Of a DNA stretch of 62,144 nucleotides, positions 35,276 through 44,374 are shown one piece after another; position 1 is the stretch's first letter, and each line of letters opens with the position of its first letter. The notes under the pieces are model-generated. The model saw only the letters and a list, made by a program, of their open reading frames with translations. It did not search any database and had not been told where the DNA came from. Origin of the DNA: Paenibacillus massiliensis 2301065 = DSM 16942 (GTDB lineage Bacteria; Bacillota; Bacilli; Paenibacillales; Paenibacillaceae); contig NZ_KB898208.1 of assembly GCF_000377505.1 (NCBI RefSeq), positions 1 through 62,144 of the forward strand. The letters are read 5' to 3'. The translations under genes and the position numbers were made by a program.

Positions 35276-36562
35276 ATGACTATTATTACTGATGTATACG
35301 CCCGCGAAGTCCTTGACTCCCGTGGTAACCCGACTGTTGAAGTTGAAGTATATCTGGAGTCCGGCGCAATTGGCCGTGCGATCGTACCTTCCGGTGCATC
35401 CACTGGTGCTCATGAAGCTGTAGAACTTCGTGACAACGATAAAGATCGTTACCTTGGCAAAGGCGTTCTGCAAGCTGTTAAGAACGTAAATGAAATCATC
35501 GCACCAGAAGTTATCGGTCTGGATGCTGTGAACCAAGTTGAGATCGACAAGCTGATGATCAGCCTGGACGGTACTCCAAACAAAGGTAAACTGGGTGCTA
35601 ATGCGATCCTCGCAGTATCCATGGGTGTAGCTCGTGCTGCTGCTGAAGCTCTGGCACTGCCACTGTACCAGTACCTGGGTGGATTCAATGCGAAGCAATT
35701 GCCAGTACCAATGATGAACATCGTTAACGGTGGCGCTCATGCGGACAACAACGTTGACGTACAAGAGTTCATGGTTCTGCCTGTTGGCGCTCCAACATTC
35801 AAGGAAGCACTGCGTATGGGTGCTGAAATCTTCCACAACCTGAAAACCGTACTGAAAAACAAAGGCCTGAACACTGCAGTTGGTGACGAAGGTGGATTCG
35901 CTCCTAACTTCACTTCCAACGAAGATGCTCTGTCCTCTATCATCGAAGCTATCGAAAAAGCTGGTTACAAACCAGGCGAAGACGTATTGCTGGGTATGGA
36001 CGTAGCTTCCACTGAGTTCTTCAAGGATGGTAAATACGTACTGGAAGGCGAAGGGAAATCCTTCACGCCTGCTGAGTTCGTTGACCTGTTGGCTTCTTGG
36101 GTGGAAAAATACCCAATCGTTACCATTGAAGATGGTTGCTCCGAAGACGACTGGGAAGGTTGGAAATTGCTCACTGAGAAACTGGGCAACAAAATCCAAC
36201 TGGTGGGTGACGATCTGTTCGTTACTAACACTGAGCGTCTGGGCAAAGGTATCGAAGAAAACATCGGTAACTCTATCCTGATCAAAGTGAACCAAATTGG
36301 TACACTGACTGAGACTTTCGATGCGATCGAAATGGCAAAACGCGCTGGTTACACAGCTGTTATCTCCCACCGTTCCGGTGAGTCCGAAGACAGCACAATC
36401 GCTGACATCGCGGTTGCTACTAACGCTGGCCAAATCAAAACGGGTGCACCTTCCCGTACAGACCGTATTGCAAAATACAACCAACTGCTTCGCATCGAAG
36501 ACGAGCTGGGTGAATTGGCACAATACAACGGCCTGAAATCCTTCTACAACCTGAAAAAATAA
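35276..36562 (+). CDS. eno: Enolase
   Basis: Enolase makes phosphoenolpyruvate from 2-phosphoglycerate. The 428-residue protein begins with ITDVYAREVLDSRGNPTVEV and has the acid-base and metal segments GDEGGFAPN and VGDDLFVTN, then SHRSGESED. AAAGGAGA precedes the ATG at 35276; an open stretch up to 35222 is not part of the gene. It is the last gene of the glycolytic operon. Confidence 0.97.
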   Translation: MTIITDVYAREVLDSRGNPTVEVEVYLESGAIGRAIVPSGASTGAHEAVELRDNDKDRYLGKGVLQAVKNVNEIIAPEVIGLDAVNQVEIDKLMISLDGTPNKGKLGANAILAVSMGVARAAAEALALPLYQYLGGFNAKQLPVPMMNIVNGGAHADNNVDVQEFMVLPVGAPTFKEALRMGAEIFHNLKTVLKNKGLNTAVGDEGGFAPNFTSNEDALSSIIEAIEKAGYKPGEDVLLGMDVASTEFFKDGKYVLEGEGKSFTPAEFVDLLASWVEKYPIVTIEDGCSEDDWEGWKLLTEKLGNKIQLVGDDLFVTNTERLGKGIEENIGNSILIKVNQIGTLTETFDAIEMAKRAGYTAVISHRSGESEDSTIADIAVATNAGQIKTGAPSRTDRIAKYNQLLRIEDELGELAQYNGLKSFYNLKK

Positions 36563-36685
36563 GTAACGGTTCCTGACGTCTTCACCTGAAGACTTGGAAT
36601 GTGTGCTTAGCATATGAATGAGTGCTGATGTACTGTAGTATCCTTATATAATAAGGTGCTTCGGTATGAGGGCTTATTCTACGAC

Positions 36686-36714
36686 AAAAAGCGGACCTAC
36701 GGGTCCGCTTTTTC
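36686..36714. terminator. Terminator of the glycolytic operon (works on both strands)
   Basis: AAAAAGCGGACC-TACG-GGTCCGCTTTTT. The A-run on one side and T-run on the other allow use by eno and by the convergent minus-strand gene. Confidence 0.9.
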
Positions 36715-36838
36715 TTTTGCATATGGCTCGCAAACGTATCATACTTGCTGAGGTGTACAACCAAGGGTCGTCACCTGGCATCTAGATAACTAATCTGTAT
36801 GTGCTCATTCTGAGTAAGGCTCGCACGTATCATCCTCG

Positions 36839-37468
36839 TCAATCAGGAGCTTTCCACTCGTATTCCATACGTCTAGCTGTTTGAAGGGCTGTCTCTACGT
36901 CTAGATATCGACTAACGAGATGGAGGGACATATGAATACCTGCCGATATTCCTCCAGAGGTAATTATATCGTCCTCATCCACGTATTTGACGCCACTTTG
37001 GACCTGTACGACAGGATAGTCTCGGGCAAGTCTCTCCAGATCCATCCAATGTGTGGTGGCTGAACGACCGTCGAGTAGCCCAGCCTCAGCAAGCAGTAAA
37101 GCTCCTGTACAGACAGAGGCAATCTGCACCTTGTTCTGTGCCTGTTCACGCAGCCATTCCAGTACCTCTGGCTTGCGTATTTCAATTTCCTCCGCCCCAT
37201 AGCCGCCTGGGACAATGAGTAGATCAACGACAGGCAAGGTCTGAAAGCTGTGACCCGGCTGTACCTGAAGTCCATTGCGTGCCGTAATCATGGCTCCGTC
37301 CGCTGATACCGTATGCACGGTGAAGGCCTTAGCTGTCATGGCCGCCCCAGCTTCGTTCTTGTGGAAGGTTTGTGTCTCAGTGATCGAGAACACCTCAAAG
37401 GGCCCAGCGAAATCCAGCACTTCCACCTCGTTGAATAAAAATATGCCAACCTGATAAGGCACAGGCAT
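36839..37468 (-). CDS. DJ-1/PfpI-family protein
   Basis: This 209-residue protein has the GATase1-like fold of the DJ-1/PfpI group, close to the isonitrile-hydratase/AraC-N-terminal type: VGIFLFNEVEVLDFAGPFEV at the start, IVPGGYG, and the nucleophile elbow ASVCTGALLLAEAGLL. There is no helix-turn-helix domain, so it is not a GlxA-type regulator. The ATG at 37468 is chosen over 37486 because GGGGAGGAG lies between them at normal spacing. Substrate unknown. Confidence 0.82.
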   Translation of the reverse strand: MPVPYQVGIFLFNEVEVLDFAGPFEVFSITETQTFHKNEAGAAMTAKAFTVHTVSADGAMITARNGLQVQPGHSFQTLPVVDLLIVPGGYGAEEIEIRKPEVLEWLREQAQNKVQIASVCTGALLLAEAGLLDGRSATTHWMDLERLARDYPVVQVQSGVKYVDEDDIITSGGISAGIHMSLHLVSRYLDVETALQTARRMEYEWKAPD

Positions 37469-37495
37469 GGACGCTCCTCCCCTCATTGAGCCGTA

Positions 37496-37972
37496 TTACT
37501 TAATCGCAATGTACAGCTCAATCTTATTCGCTTCGCTTTCGGGCTGGTAAGCAGCTCCCCATATCTCGAAATCGTAGTCCCGGAGCTCATAGCCTTGAAA
37601 CGGAATCCACTCTCGATAGAGGTAATCATAGGTCTCATCTAATGCAGACTCGGGGCCAACATGCGTATATTGGACATAAGAGCTCTTAGCGATGTGCTGA
37701 ATAATCAGTTCGGACGGCGCCTCTACTACACCAGCTGTACGATATCCGATGATATGTGAGAAGCTGTCGCTCTTGGGATCGAATTCCTCATCTTCAGGGT
37801 ATATCTGGATGAGTAATACCTCATCTTGATTTATGGAGGATAGCTCATGCTTACGATTGACCAGAGCATGATATGTGTCTTGGCCTAGCTCTGCTTCAAA
37901 TTCCTGAACAGTGGCTTCCAATCGGTAGCCAACTACCTGAAAGGCATCCAGTTGAATGGTCTGGGGCTGCAT
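37496..37972 (-). CDS. GyrI-like / AraC effector-binding domain protein
   Basis: The 158-residue protein consists of one GyrI-like small-molecule-binding domain (FQVVGYRLEATV at the start, then YVQYTHVGP and YREWIPFQGYEL). Stand-alone members bind hydrophobic ligands or gyrase, but the ligand here is unknown. AGGAGG lies upstream on the minus strand. It reads toward the PfpI-like gene 27 bp away, so the two are probably co-transcribed. Confidence 0.78.
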   Translation of the reverse strand: MQPQTIQLDAFQVVGYRLEATVQEFEAELGQDTYHALVNRKHELSSINQDEVLLIQIYPEDEEFDPKSDSFSHIIGYRTAGVVEAPSELIIQHIAKSSYVQYTHVGPESALDETYDYLYREWIPFQGYELRDYDFEIWGAAYQPESEANKIELYIAIK

Positions 37973-38037
37973 GGGAGCTTAACCTCCTGAATGTTGTTTG
38001 TTAATAATTTCAGTGTATATGTCAGATACATAAGCTA

Positions 38038-39198
38038 CTAGAACTGAATCTTAAGTGTGTCTCCCTGAATATTCACGCCAGCCGAGCGACGAATGGCCAG
38101 CTTTTGCTCCTCAGTGAAACCAATGGTCTCTCCATCGCGCAAGGTAACATTATAACTGATAATATACCGGGCTATATCCGCCAGGAAATCGCGGAGCTCA
38201 GCAGGAGAAGCAGGGCTTTCGAGCACTTCAATCTCATCCTTGCCAAAGGAGTTCAGCCCAATCGTATAGCCACTCACCCCGTTCTCTGTCCGCACCAACC
38301 CGAAGTATACCAGATTTAACAACGGGAATTGCTCATTGGCCTTCATGTCCTCCGTTACCTCTTGAAAGAACGAAGGCTGGAATACCGTCCCCGAGGAGTA
38401 CAGCCCGATCGCATTAGGGAGCTTAAGACAGCTGGAAGCCAGCTTGGTGTATACGGCAGCGGTATCTAGCAGAGAGCTCTCCCGCTTGAATACAGCGATG
38501 ATGATCTGAGCGACATGGGTGCGAGTGACCTCTTCTGCCTCGGGCCAGAGATAATTACTGGCTGCATTGTGTACTGCTTCATCATCAGGAACAGGGGCAT
38601 TCACGAAGCTGACAGCGATCATACAGCCCTCTGCTTCAAAGACCAGGGGAGTCGGGCCGTCCTGATCTTCACGAGAATGGTCTTCCTCCGCCACGGCAGC
38701 ATCAACCGAGATGCTCCAGTCTTGAAGCAGATTCGCTTTGATCTGTTCTTCATTGAACTCAGATGAATTCAGTAACACGAATCCGGTAAATAGCCCCGGA
38801 GAGTCGTCGGAGTCATCGGAGTTATCGGAATCCGATGAGCCTCCCTGCGCTGGAGCTTCTCCAGTGGCTTCATAGGCTGCAGCTTGTTGCATCCAGTATT
38901 CACGAATCATTTCCACCATCGCGATGGCATCCTGCTCGGCTGTAGATGGATTATAAGGCTGCATCTCACTGAATACGTGACCGCAGTGCTGAGTATCCTC
39001 GGGGCTCTCATAACCGCCGCATACCCCAATCAGCCAACCACCCAGTAGATTCTTCTTGTACTTAAATATGTAGTAGCGCATGCCGTGCAGTTCGAACTCT
39101 CCCGCTGGCTCAATCCTGCGGGGCTTATGCCCCAGCTCTTGCTCGTGTGACAACCATTCAATCAAGGACTCCTTGGCTGCTTGCTGTTGCACTGTCAT
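38038..39198 (-). CDS. DUF4261-type protein
   Basis: This 386-residue soluble protein has an N-terminal part (1-115), an acidic Ser/Asp linker (about 120-135), and a C-terminal region (about 135-386) resembling DUF4261. Features include GFVLLNSSEF, AASNYLWPEAEEVTRTHVAQI and the end GETIGFTEEQKLAI. No catalytic residues are obvious and function is unknown. It is 65 bp upstream of the GyrI-like gene on the same strand. Confidence 0.6.
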   Translation of the reverse strand: MTVQQQAAKESLIEWLSHEQELGHKPRRIEPAGEFELHGMRYYIFKYKKNLLGGWLIGVCGGYESPEDTQHCGHVFSEMQPYNPSTAEQDAIAMVEMIREYWMQQAAAYEATGEAPAQGGSSDSDNSDDSDDSPGLFTGFVLLNSSEFNEEQIKANLLQDWSISVDAAVAEEDHSREDQDGPTPLVFEAEGCMIAVSFVNAPVPDDEAVHNAASNYLWPEAEEVTRTHVAQIIIAVFKRESSLLDTAAVYTKLASSCLKLPNAIGLYSSGTVFQPSFFQEVTEDMKANEQFPLLNLVYFGLVRTENGVSGYTIGLNSFGKDEIEVLESPASPAELRDFLADIARYIISYNVTLRDGETIGFTEEQKLAIRRSAGVNIQGDTLKIQF

Positions 39199-39378
39199 GT
39201 AATTGTCTCCTTTGTTGTAGCTTGGAATTTTGAAACAGAATGAATTGTATTATTATACCAGTCTATGAAGTCGCTTCTCAACTAAAGATGGTTGGAAAGT
39301 TTCATAATAGAAAGGCGAAAAATACTAGTGAATTGGCTATTAAACGAGGCTACAGGAAGGCTCATACTGGAAAAATAG

Positions 39379-39407
39379 TTGACATGACTGGTTAAATACT
39401 ATATTAT
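39379..39407 (+). promoter_or_regulatory. Promoter of the peptide transporter operon
   Basis: TTGACA (39379-39384) and TATTAT (39402-39407) are separated by exactly 17 bp, a near-consensus sigma-A promoter. The -10 element lies inside an inverted repeat. Confidence 0.75.
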
Positions 39408-39433
39408 TCCTATTAAATTTGTAGGAATAATAT
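39401..39433. promoter_or_regulatory. Candidate operator: 12-bp inverted repeat over the -10 element
   Basis: ATATTATTCCTA (39401-39412) is repeated as its exact complement TAGGAATAATAT (39422-39433) with a 9-bp spacer. Overlap with the -10 box and start site suggests a repressor site. I cannot name the regulator. Confidence 0.6.
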
Positions 39434-39560
39434 TTTACCATTTGTGGATTCATACTACTGCGCTATGTTTTGACTGCCTAGTAGTCCAATTTTTGTGTCT
39501 CTTAATCTTACTTTACATATAAGTTTACAGAGTAATATGAACAGACAGGAGAACAGAAAG

Positions 39561-40487
39561 ATGTATATTGCCAAACGAATGCTAACCATGCTGATCACAA
39601 TCTGGATTGTCGTTACGCTGACCTTTCTGATCATGCACATGATTCCTGGTGATCCATTTGCATCAGACTCGAACACATTGCCAGAGGCCGTAGTAGAAAA
39701 TATGCGAGCCCGCTATCATCTGGATCAGCCCTTACCTGTGCAGTATGTGATGTATTTGAAGAATTTGCTTACGTTCGACCTGGGGCCATCCATTCAGTCC
39801 AAGACGACGGATGTAAATACACTAATTAGCCGGGGTTTTCCCCCTTCGGCATGGATTGGTCTGCAGGCGATCTTGTTCGCAATTCTGGCGGGAGTGACCT
39901 TGGGCAGTGTGGCTGCGCTGTACCATAATCGGGCGCTTGATTATTTGTCCATGATCGTAGCAATCATCGGAATTTCGATCCCTAGCTTCATCTTGGCGCC
40001 GCTGCTTATCAAGTATGCAGCTGTGCAGTGGCGGCTGTTGCCAGTAGCATCGTGGGGGAGCTGGAAGCATACAGTGCTGCCCTCTCTAGCTCTATCTGTG
40101 ACACCACTGGCTATTATTGCTCGCTTCGTGCGAACAAGTCTAATAGATGTATTGCGTCAGGACTACATACATACAGCGAAGGCCAAGGGATTATCAACAT
40201 GGGAGGTTGTCATTAAGCATGGTCTGCGAAATGCACTTATACCGGTGTTGTCCTTCATGGGTCCGCTATTTGCCTCTGTAATTACCGGGACTTTTGTGAT
40301 CGAGAAAATATTTGCGATTCCGGGAATTGGCAAATATTTCGTGGATAGTATATTCAACCGTGATTATCCAGTTATTTTGGGCACGACCATCTTTTACAGC
40401 ACGGTGCTTGTCGTCACCTTATTTCTGATAGACATTCTATACCGTGTGGTCGATCCAAGAATCCAACTGGTGAGCAAAGGAGAGTAG
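39561..40487 (+). CDS. Peptide/nickel-type ABC transporter permease (OppB/DppB family)
   Basis: The 308-residue inner-membrane protein has about six helices and the permease loop KGLSTWEVVIKHGLRNALIP (EAA-like motif) near residue 205. It opens with the usual first helix and MIPGDPF. The start at 39561 has ACAGGAG 9 nt upstream; an in-frame extension to 39495 lacks a ribosome site. It pairs with the following OppC-like permease. Confidence 0.88.
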   Translation: MYIAKRMLTMLITIWIVVTLTFLIMHMIPGDPFASDSNTLPEAVVENMRARYHLDQPLPVQYVMYLKNLLTFDLGPSIQSKTTDVNTLISRGFPPSAWIGLQAILFAILAGVTLGSVAALYHNRALDYLSMIVAIIGISIPSFILAPLLIKYAAVQWRLLPVASWGSWKHTVLPSLALSVTPLAIIARFVRTSLIDVLRQDYIHTAKAKGLSTWEVVIKHGLRNALIPVLSFMGPLFASVITGTFVIEKIFAIPGIGKYFVDSIFNRDYPVILGTTIFYSTVLVVTLFLIDILYRVVDPRIQLVSKGE

Positions 40488-40488
40488 C

Positions 40489-41448
40489 ATGAAGGCATCT
40501 ACAGAGCAACTGGGCACCTATCCTGAGTCCTCGTTCAGGCTCGTCGGCAAGGAAAAGCCGGAAAGTACCATTCAGCGACAACCTGCCGTACCAGCCTGGC
40601 GGGAGGTGATCCTCCGACTGCTTCGCAACAAGCTCGCCGTATTCGGCGGAGGACTGTTGATTCTGATCTTGATCTTGGCCTGGCTTGGTCCTCATGTGAC
40701 CCCTTACAGCCCCAGCGCACAGGCTTTGACGCAGACGAATCTGCCTCCTTCGGCAGAGCATTGGTTCGGTACCGATGACCTTGGCCGGGATGTGTGGGCT
40801 CGTACCTGGGCTGGTGCCAGAATATCGCTGTTCATCGGCTTTGCGGCAGCGGCGATTGATCTGGTGCTAGGCATAGTGGTCGGGGGGATATCAGGTTATA
40901 TGGCAGGAAGAAGTCAGCTGGGTGACAGGGTGGACGGCGTACTAATGCGAATTGTCGAAATTCTGTATAGCATTCCTTACCTGCTAGTCATTATTTTGCT
41001 ATTGGTCATCATGAAGCCTGGGATATGGACGATGATTATCGCATTATCAATTACAGGCTGGGTCGGCATGGCACGAGTCGTCAGAGGTCAGATCCTGCAG
41101 CTCAAGCAACGAGAATATGTACTGGCGGCTCGTATGATGGGCATGTCCCACACCAGAATCATTCTGAAGCATCTTTTGCCCAATGCGGCCGGAATTATCA
41201 TCGTGAATCTGACCTTTACCATTCCGTCAGCCATTTTCTCCGAATCATTTCTGAGCTTTCTTGGTCTGGGAATCCAGGCACCAGCAGCGAGCTGGGGGAC
41301 GATGGCTAACGATTCATTAGGCGTAATTCTGAGTGGGCAGTGGTGGCGATTATTCTTCCCTGGCTTCATGATCTCTCTAACCATGTTCGCATTCAACGCA
41401 CTTGGTGATGGGCTTCAGGATGTGCTTGATCCGAGAGGTCGCAATTAA
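40489..41448 (+). CDS. Peptide/nickel-type ABC transporter permease (OppC/DppC family)
   Basis: The 319-residue membrane protein begins one base after the previous stop. It has a cytosolic N-terminal tail (about 45 residues), the family segment HWFGTDDLGRDVWART, and an EAA-like loop AARMMGMSHTRIILKHLLPN. It forms the second half of the channel. Confidence 0.88.
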   Translation: MKASTEQLGTYPESSFRLVGKEKPESTIQRQPAVPAWREVILRLLRNKLAVFGGGLLILILILAWLGPHVTPYSPSAQALTQTNLPPSAEHWFGTDDLGRDVWARTWAGARISLFIGFAAAAIDLVLGIVVGGISGYMAGRSQLGDRVDGVLMRIVEILYSIPYLLVIILLLVIMKPGIWTMIIALSITGWVGMARVVRGQILQLKQREYVLAARMMGMSHTRIILKHLLPNAAGIIIVNLTFTIPSAIFSESFLSFLGLGIQAPAASWGTMANDSLGVILSGQWWRLFFPGFMISLTMFAFNALGDGLQDVLDPRGRN

Positions 41449-41474
41449 ATAATAATATTTGGAGGTAGAGTCTT

Positions 41475-43127
41475 ATGAAATCATTCACAAGATCCTGGAT
41501 TGTTCTATTGCTGGTAGCCGTTATTGCAGTAGCGGGATGCTCTAACAGCAGCAGCCCTTCGACCGATTCAACGGGGGGCACAGAGGGTGGATCTGCCGAG
41601 GGCGTTCCCCAAGTTCTAACAACCAATCTTGCAGGCGGCGAGCCTTATACGCTGGACCCAGCCTTTGCTTCGGATACCACCTCCTACTGGATCATTGACA
41701 ATCTGTATGAGGGGTTATACGGCTATGACAAAGAGGGTAAGGTCGTAGAGGCGGCTGCAAGCAACGTTGACATTTCGGAGGATGGCAAGACGTACACGTT
41801 CACAATCCGCGATGGTGCACAATGGTCCAACGGCGATCCGCTTACGGCTCAGGATTTTGAATATGCTTGGAAGCGTGTATTGAATCCGGAGACGGCTGCT
41901 TACGATCCTTCTTCTTTTTATTACATCAAAGGCGCTGAGGAATATAACACTGGAAAAGGAAAAGTCGAGGACGTAGGCATTACGGCTACTGATGACCGAA
42001 CATTGAAGGTAGAGCTGAAATCGCCGCTGAGCTTCTTCCCAACGATTGCTGTTGGACGCGCTTATCTGCCTGTGAACCGTGCTGTTGTCGAGCAAAATGA
42101 CAAATGGGCGGCAGAGGCTGAGACACTCGTGGGCAATGGCCCATTCATAGTTCAAGACTGGAAGCACAATGAGGAAATTGTACTCGGGAAGAACGATTCA
42201 TATTGGAGTAAGGACCTTATCACGCTAGATACAATTACTTTCAAAATGGTACAGGACTCCACCACTTACTATCAGATGTATAAGACGGGTGACCTTGATC
42301 TCATTCTGTCGCTGCCTGTAGATACGATTGATCAGGAGAAGAGCAACCAAGAGTATCTGTCGCACCCTTCATTCAGCGTCTATACGTACTCATTTAATGT
42401 AAATGAGAAGCCATTCAACAACAAGAAGATCAGACAAGCATTCTCCTACGCCATTGACCGGGAGGCGCTGGCTAACAATGTTACCAAAGCAGGAGAAGTA
42501 CCTGCCTATGGGTATGTGCCCTATGGAACTACAGCACCGTCCGGAAAGGATTTCCGTGAGGAGGCAACGGTCAAGTACTATGAGTACAATGTAGAACAAG
42601 CCAAAAAATTGCTGACAGAGGGCCTGCAGGAGGAAGGACTTACAGAGCTACCACCAGTAACCTTCAAGTACAATACGAATGATAAGCATAAGAAAGTGGC
42701 AGAAGCCGTTCAGGAAATGTTGAAGGAGAACCTTGGTGTGCAGGTGCAACTGGAAAATCAGGAATGGGGCACGTACATCGATACGTTCAAGCAAAAGAAT
42801 TTCCAAGCCGCACGGATGGGCTGGGTCGGCAACTATCTGGATCCACTGGGCGTACTTGGACACTATACATCAGACAACTCGAACAACTTCACGAACTGGA
42901 GCAACGCGGCTTACGATCAATTGATTCAGGAGTCGACATATGAGCAGGACCCACAAAAACGGTTCGCACAGCTTCATGAGGCTGAGGGCATTCTGCTGGA
43001 TGAGCTTCCGATTATGAACCTGCTGTTCTCTGCAGATACAGCTCTCGTCAGCCCTAAGGTAGATGGCATCATCTTTGATGCGCGCTCTAATGCAGATCTT
43101 CGCTTCGCCAAGCGGGTAGCAGAGTAA
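41475..43127 (+). CDS. Peptide-binding lipoprotein (OppA/DppE family)
   Basis: The 550-residue extracellular solute receptor is anchored by a lipid: lipobox VAGC with Cys22, followed by a Ser/Thr/Gly-rich linker. The mature part is a family 5 solute-binding protein (LDPAFASDTTSYWIIDNLYEGL, then GNGPFIVQDWKHNEEIVL and RQAFSYAIDREAL). Ligand is probably a peptide, but metal chelates are possible in this family. AGGAGG-like GGAGG precedes the ATG. The operon has no ATPase gene. Confidence 0.9.
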   Translation: MKSFTRSWIVLLLVAVIAVAGCSNSSSPSTDSTGGTEGGSAEGVPQVLTTNLAGGEPYTLDPAFASDTTSYWIIDNLYEGLYGYDKEGKVVEAAASNVDISEDGKTYTFTIRDGAQWSNGDPLTAQDFEYAWKRVLNPETAAYDPSSFYYIKGAEEYNTGKGKVEDVGITATDDRTLKVELKSPLSFFPTIAVGRAYLPVNRAVVEQNDKWAAEAETLVGNGPFIVQDWKHNEEIVLGKNDSYWSKDLITLDTITFKMVQDSTTYYQMYKTGDLDLILSLPVDTIDQEKSNQEYLSHPSFSVYTYSFNVNEKPFNNKKIRQAFSYAIDREALANNVTKAGEVPAYGYVPYGTTAPSGKDFREEATVKYYEYNVEQAKKLLTEGLQEEGLTELPPVTFKYNTNDKHKKVAEAVQEMLKENLGVQVQLENQEWGTYIDTFKQKNFQAARMGWVGNYLDPLGVLGHYTSDNSNNFTNWSNAAYDQLIQESTYEQDPQKRFAQLHEAEGILLDELPIMNLLFSADTALVSPKVDGIIFDARSNADLRFAKRVAE

Positions 43128-43129
43128 GC

Positions 43130-43555
43130 ATGCTGCTGCGTACAGTCACAATAACTGGACTGGTGGCTGGGATAGGCTGGCTCATATGTAGTGGGTACAT
43201 TCCAGTCATCGTGACTGGTGCGGATGCAGTTCCTGTGCTCCAGGGCGGGACAGAGGCTGCCAATCGCATATTCCTTCTAGGGCTGCTGGCGCTCGTCGTG
43301 GGGGCATTCGCTTATGTGCGTAACACGGGATTTTTGGCTCCATTTTCACAAGGGCTGCATATGTTAGGACAAGGTGTGCGTCGAACGTCCAGATCCTTGC
43401 AAAGAGAGAATGATCGGCTTCTGCAGGATGAGGGATTACAGTCATGGAAGCAGGGCATGTACCGTGGGTTGTCATGGTTCACAGTATCGGTGGGGATCGG
43501 GCTTATATTGGCGAGCACCCTCTGGCTAATGTATGGCGGGAGTTCTAGTGTATAG
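43130..43555 (+). CDS. Small membrane protein, probably DUF3899
   Basis: This 141-residue protein has three hydrophobic segments (about 5-30, 48-65, 115-137) and a charged, Arg/Gln-rich stretch at about 85-110. It starts two bases after the binding-protein stop and so belongs to the transporter operon. It resembles DUF3899 membrane proteins; no function is known to me. Confidence 0.6.
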   Translation: MLLRTVTITGLVAGIGWLICSGYIPVIVTGADAVPVLQGGTEAANRIFLLGLLALVVGAFAYVRNTGFLAPFSQGLHMLGQGVRRTSRSLQRENDRLLQDEGLQSWKQGMYRGLSWFTVSVGIGLILASTLWLMYGGSSSV

Positions 43556-43711
43556 CTCCTGAACGTGTTCGAGCTTAGGTATGGGCAGCCAAGATCGACA
43601 ATATATAGGGAATACTGTCCATGCATGTAGGCTGTATTCACAGCTAGCCTTCGCAGCACCAGAATCCACCATATTTTTTATGACGTTACTGAGCTAATCA
43701 AGCAAATCAGG

Positions 43712-43740
43712 TTGTCAACCTCGGTGGGGTATGATAGAAT
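43712..43740 (+). promoter_or_regulatory. Promoter of secG
   Basis: TTGTCA (43712-43717) and TAGAAT (43735-43740) with 17-bp spacing, 119 bp before the secG start. Confidence 0.6.
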
Positions 43741-43858
43741 GAAATTGGTGTTTTAAGCATTATGCTTGGCCCTAATTACAGATAATCATCATTTGACATA
43801 CATGTTGCTGTATTGGGTTCTTGAAGATCAGATGCAGTCTCATAGGAGGTGGATTAAC

Positions 43859-44089
43859 ATGGAATTGTTCTTGAAGATTGTGCTTGTAGTGTTGTCCCTG
43901 GCAGTGGTTACCGTAGTATTGCTGCAAAAAGGTAAGAGCGCAGGCTTGTCCGGTGCCATCTCTGGTGGAGCTGAGCATCTGTTCGGTAAGACCAAAGCTC
44001 GCGGTATGGATCTGGTGCTCCAGCGTGCTACTGCAGGTCTGGGTGCGGCGTTCATGATCGTATCGATTGTGGTTGCTATCTATACTTAA
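43859..44089 (+). CDS. secG: Preprotein translocase subunit SecG
   Basis: SecG is the small auxiliary subunit of the SecYEG channel. The 76-residue protein has two membrane helices (about 2-22 and 53-75) and the conserved cytosolic loop LLQKGKSAGLSGAISGGAEH. AGGAGGTGG lies 8 nt before the ATG at 43859; the longer open frame from 43766 is unsupported. The secG-rnr-smpB order is typical of Bacillus relatives. Confidence 0.95.
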   Translation: MELFLKIVLVVLSLAVVTVVLLQKGKSAGLSGAISGGAEHLFGKTKARGMDLVLQRATAGLGAAFMIVSIVVAIYT

Positions 44090-44102
44090 TCAAGGAAATA
44101 CG

Positions 44103-44139
44103 AAAGCCTTCGTTTCACAATGAAACGAAGGCTTTTTTT
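44103..44139 (+). terminator. Terminator after secG
   Basis: AAAGCCTTCGTTTCA pairs perfectly with TGAAACGAAGGCTTT (15 bp, 3-nt loop), followed by T residues. Confidence 0.92.
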
Positions 44140-44374
44140 GTGAATGAAAATGCGGATTCGAATCTTAAAAAGGATAATGGGTCATCCTATACGGATGCTG
44201 TGGATTAATATGGTGTATACTAGGGTATGAGTATACTAAGGTCTGCTGTACAGGAAAGGTATGTTCTGGAGCAGACTTCGGATGTACCCGGCACAGCAGT
44301 GACGCATTGGCCTGGGGCTACATTGCCAATACGCACAGGTCAAAATTACAGGGCACCCGAGGTGGACAATACAC

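Larger units (their letters stand above)
39199..39560. other. Divergent intergenic region upstream of the peptide transporter
   Basis: It contains the promoter and inverted repeat described separately, plus the presumed minus-strand promoter for the DUF4261 gene. No gene is seen. Confidence 0.6.

Noticed and set aside
33528..36613. Very long antisense open frames (501 and 582 residues) opposite gpmI and eno, and similar ones opposite gapA and pgk
   Set aside because: They mirror highly biased codon use in the glycolytic genes, lack ribosome sites and have no domain-like sequence.
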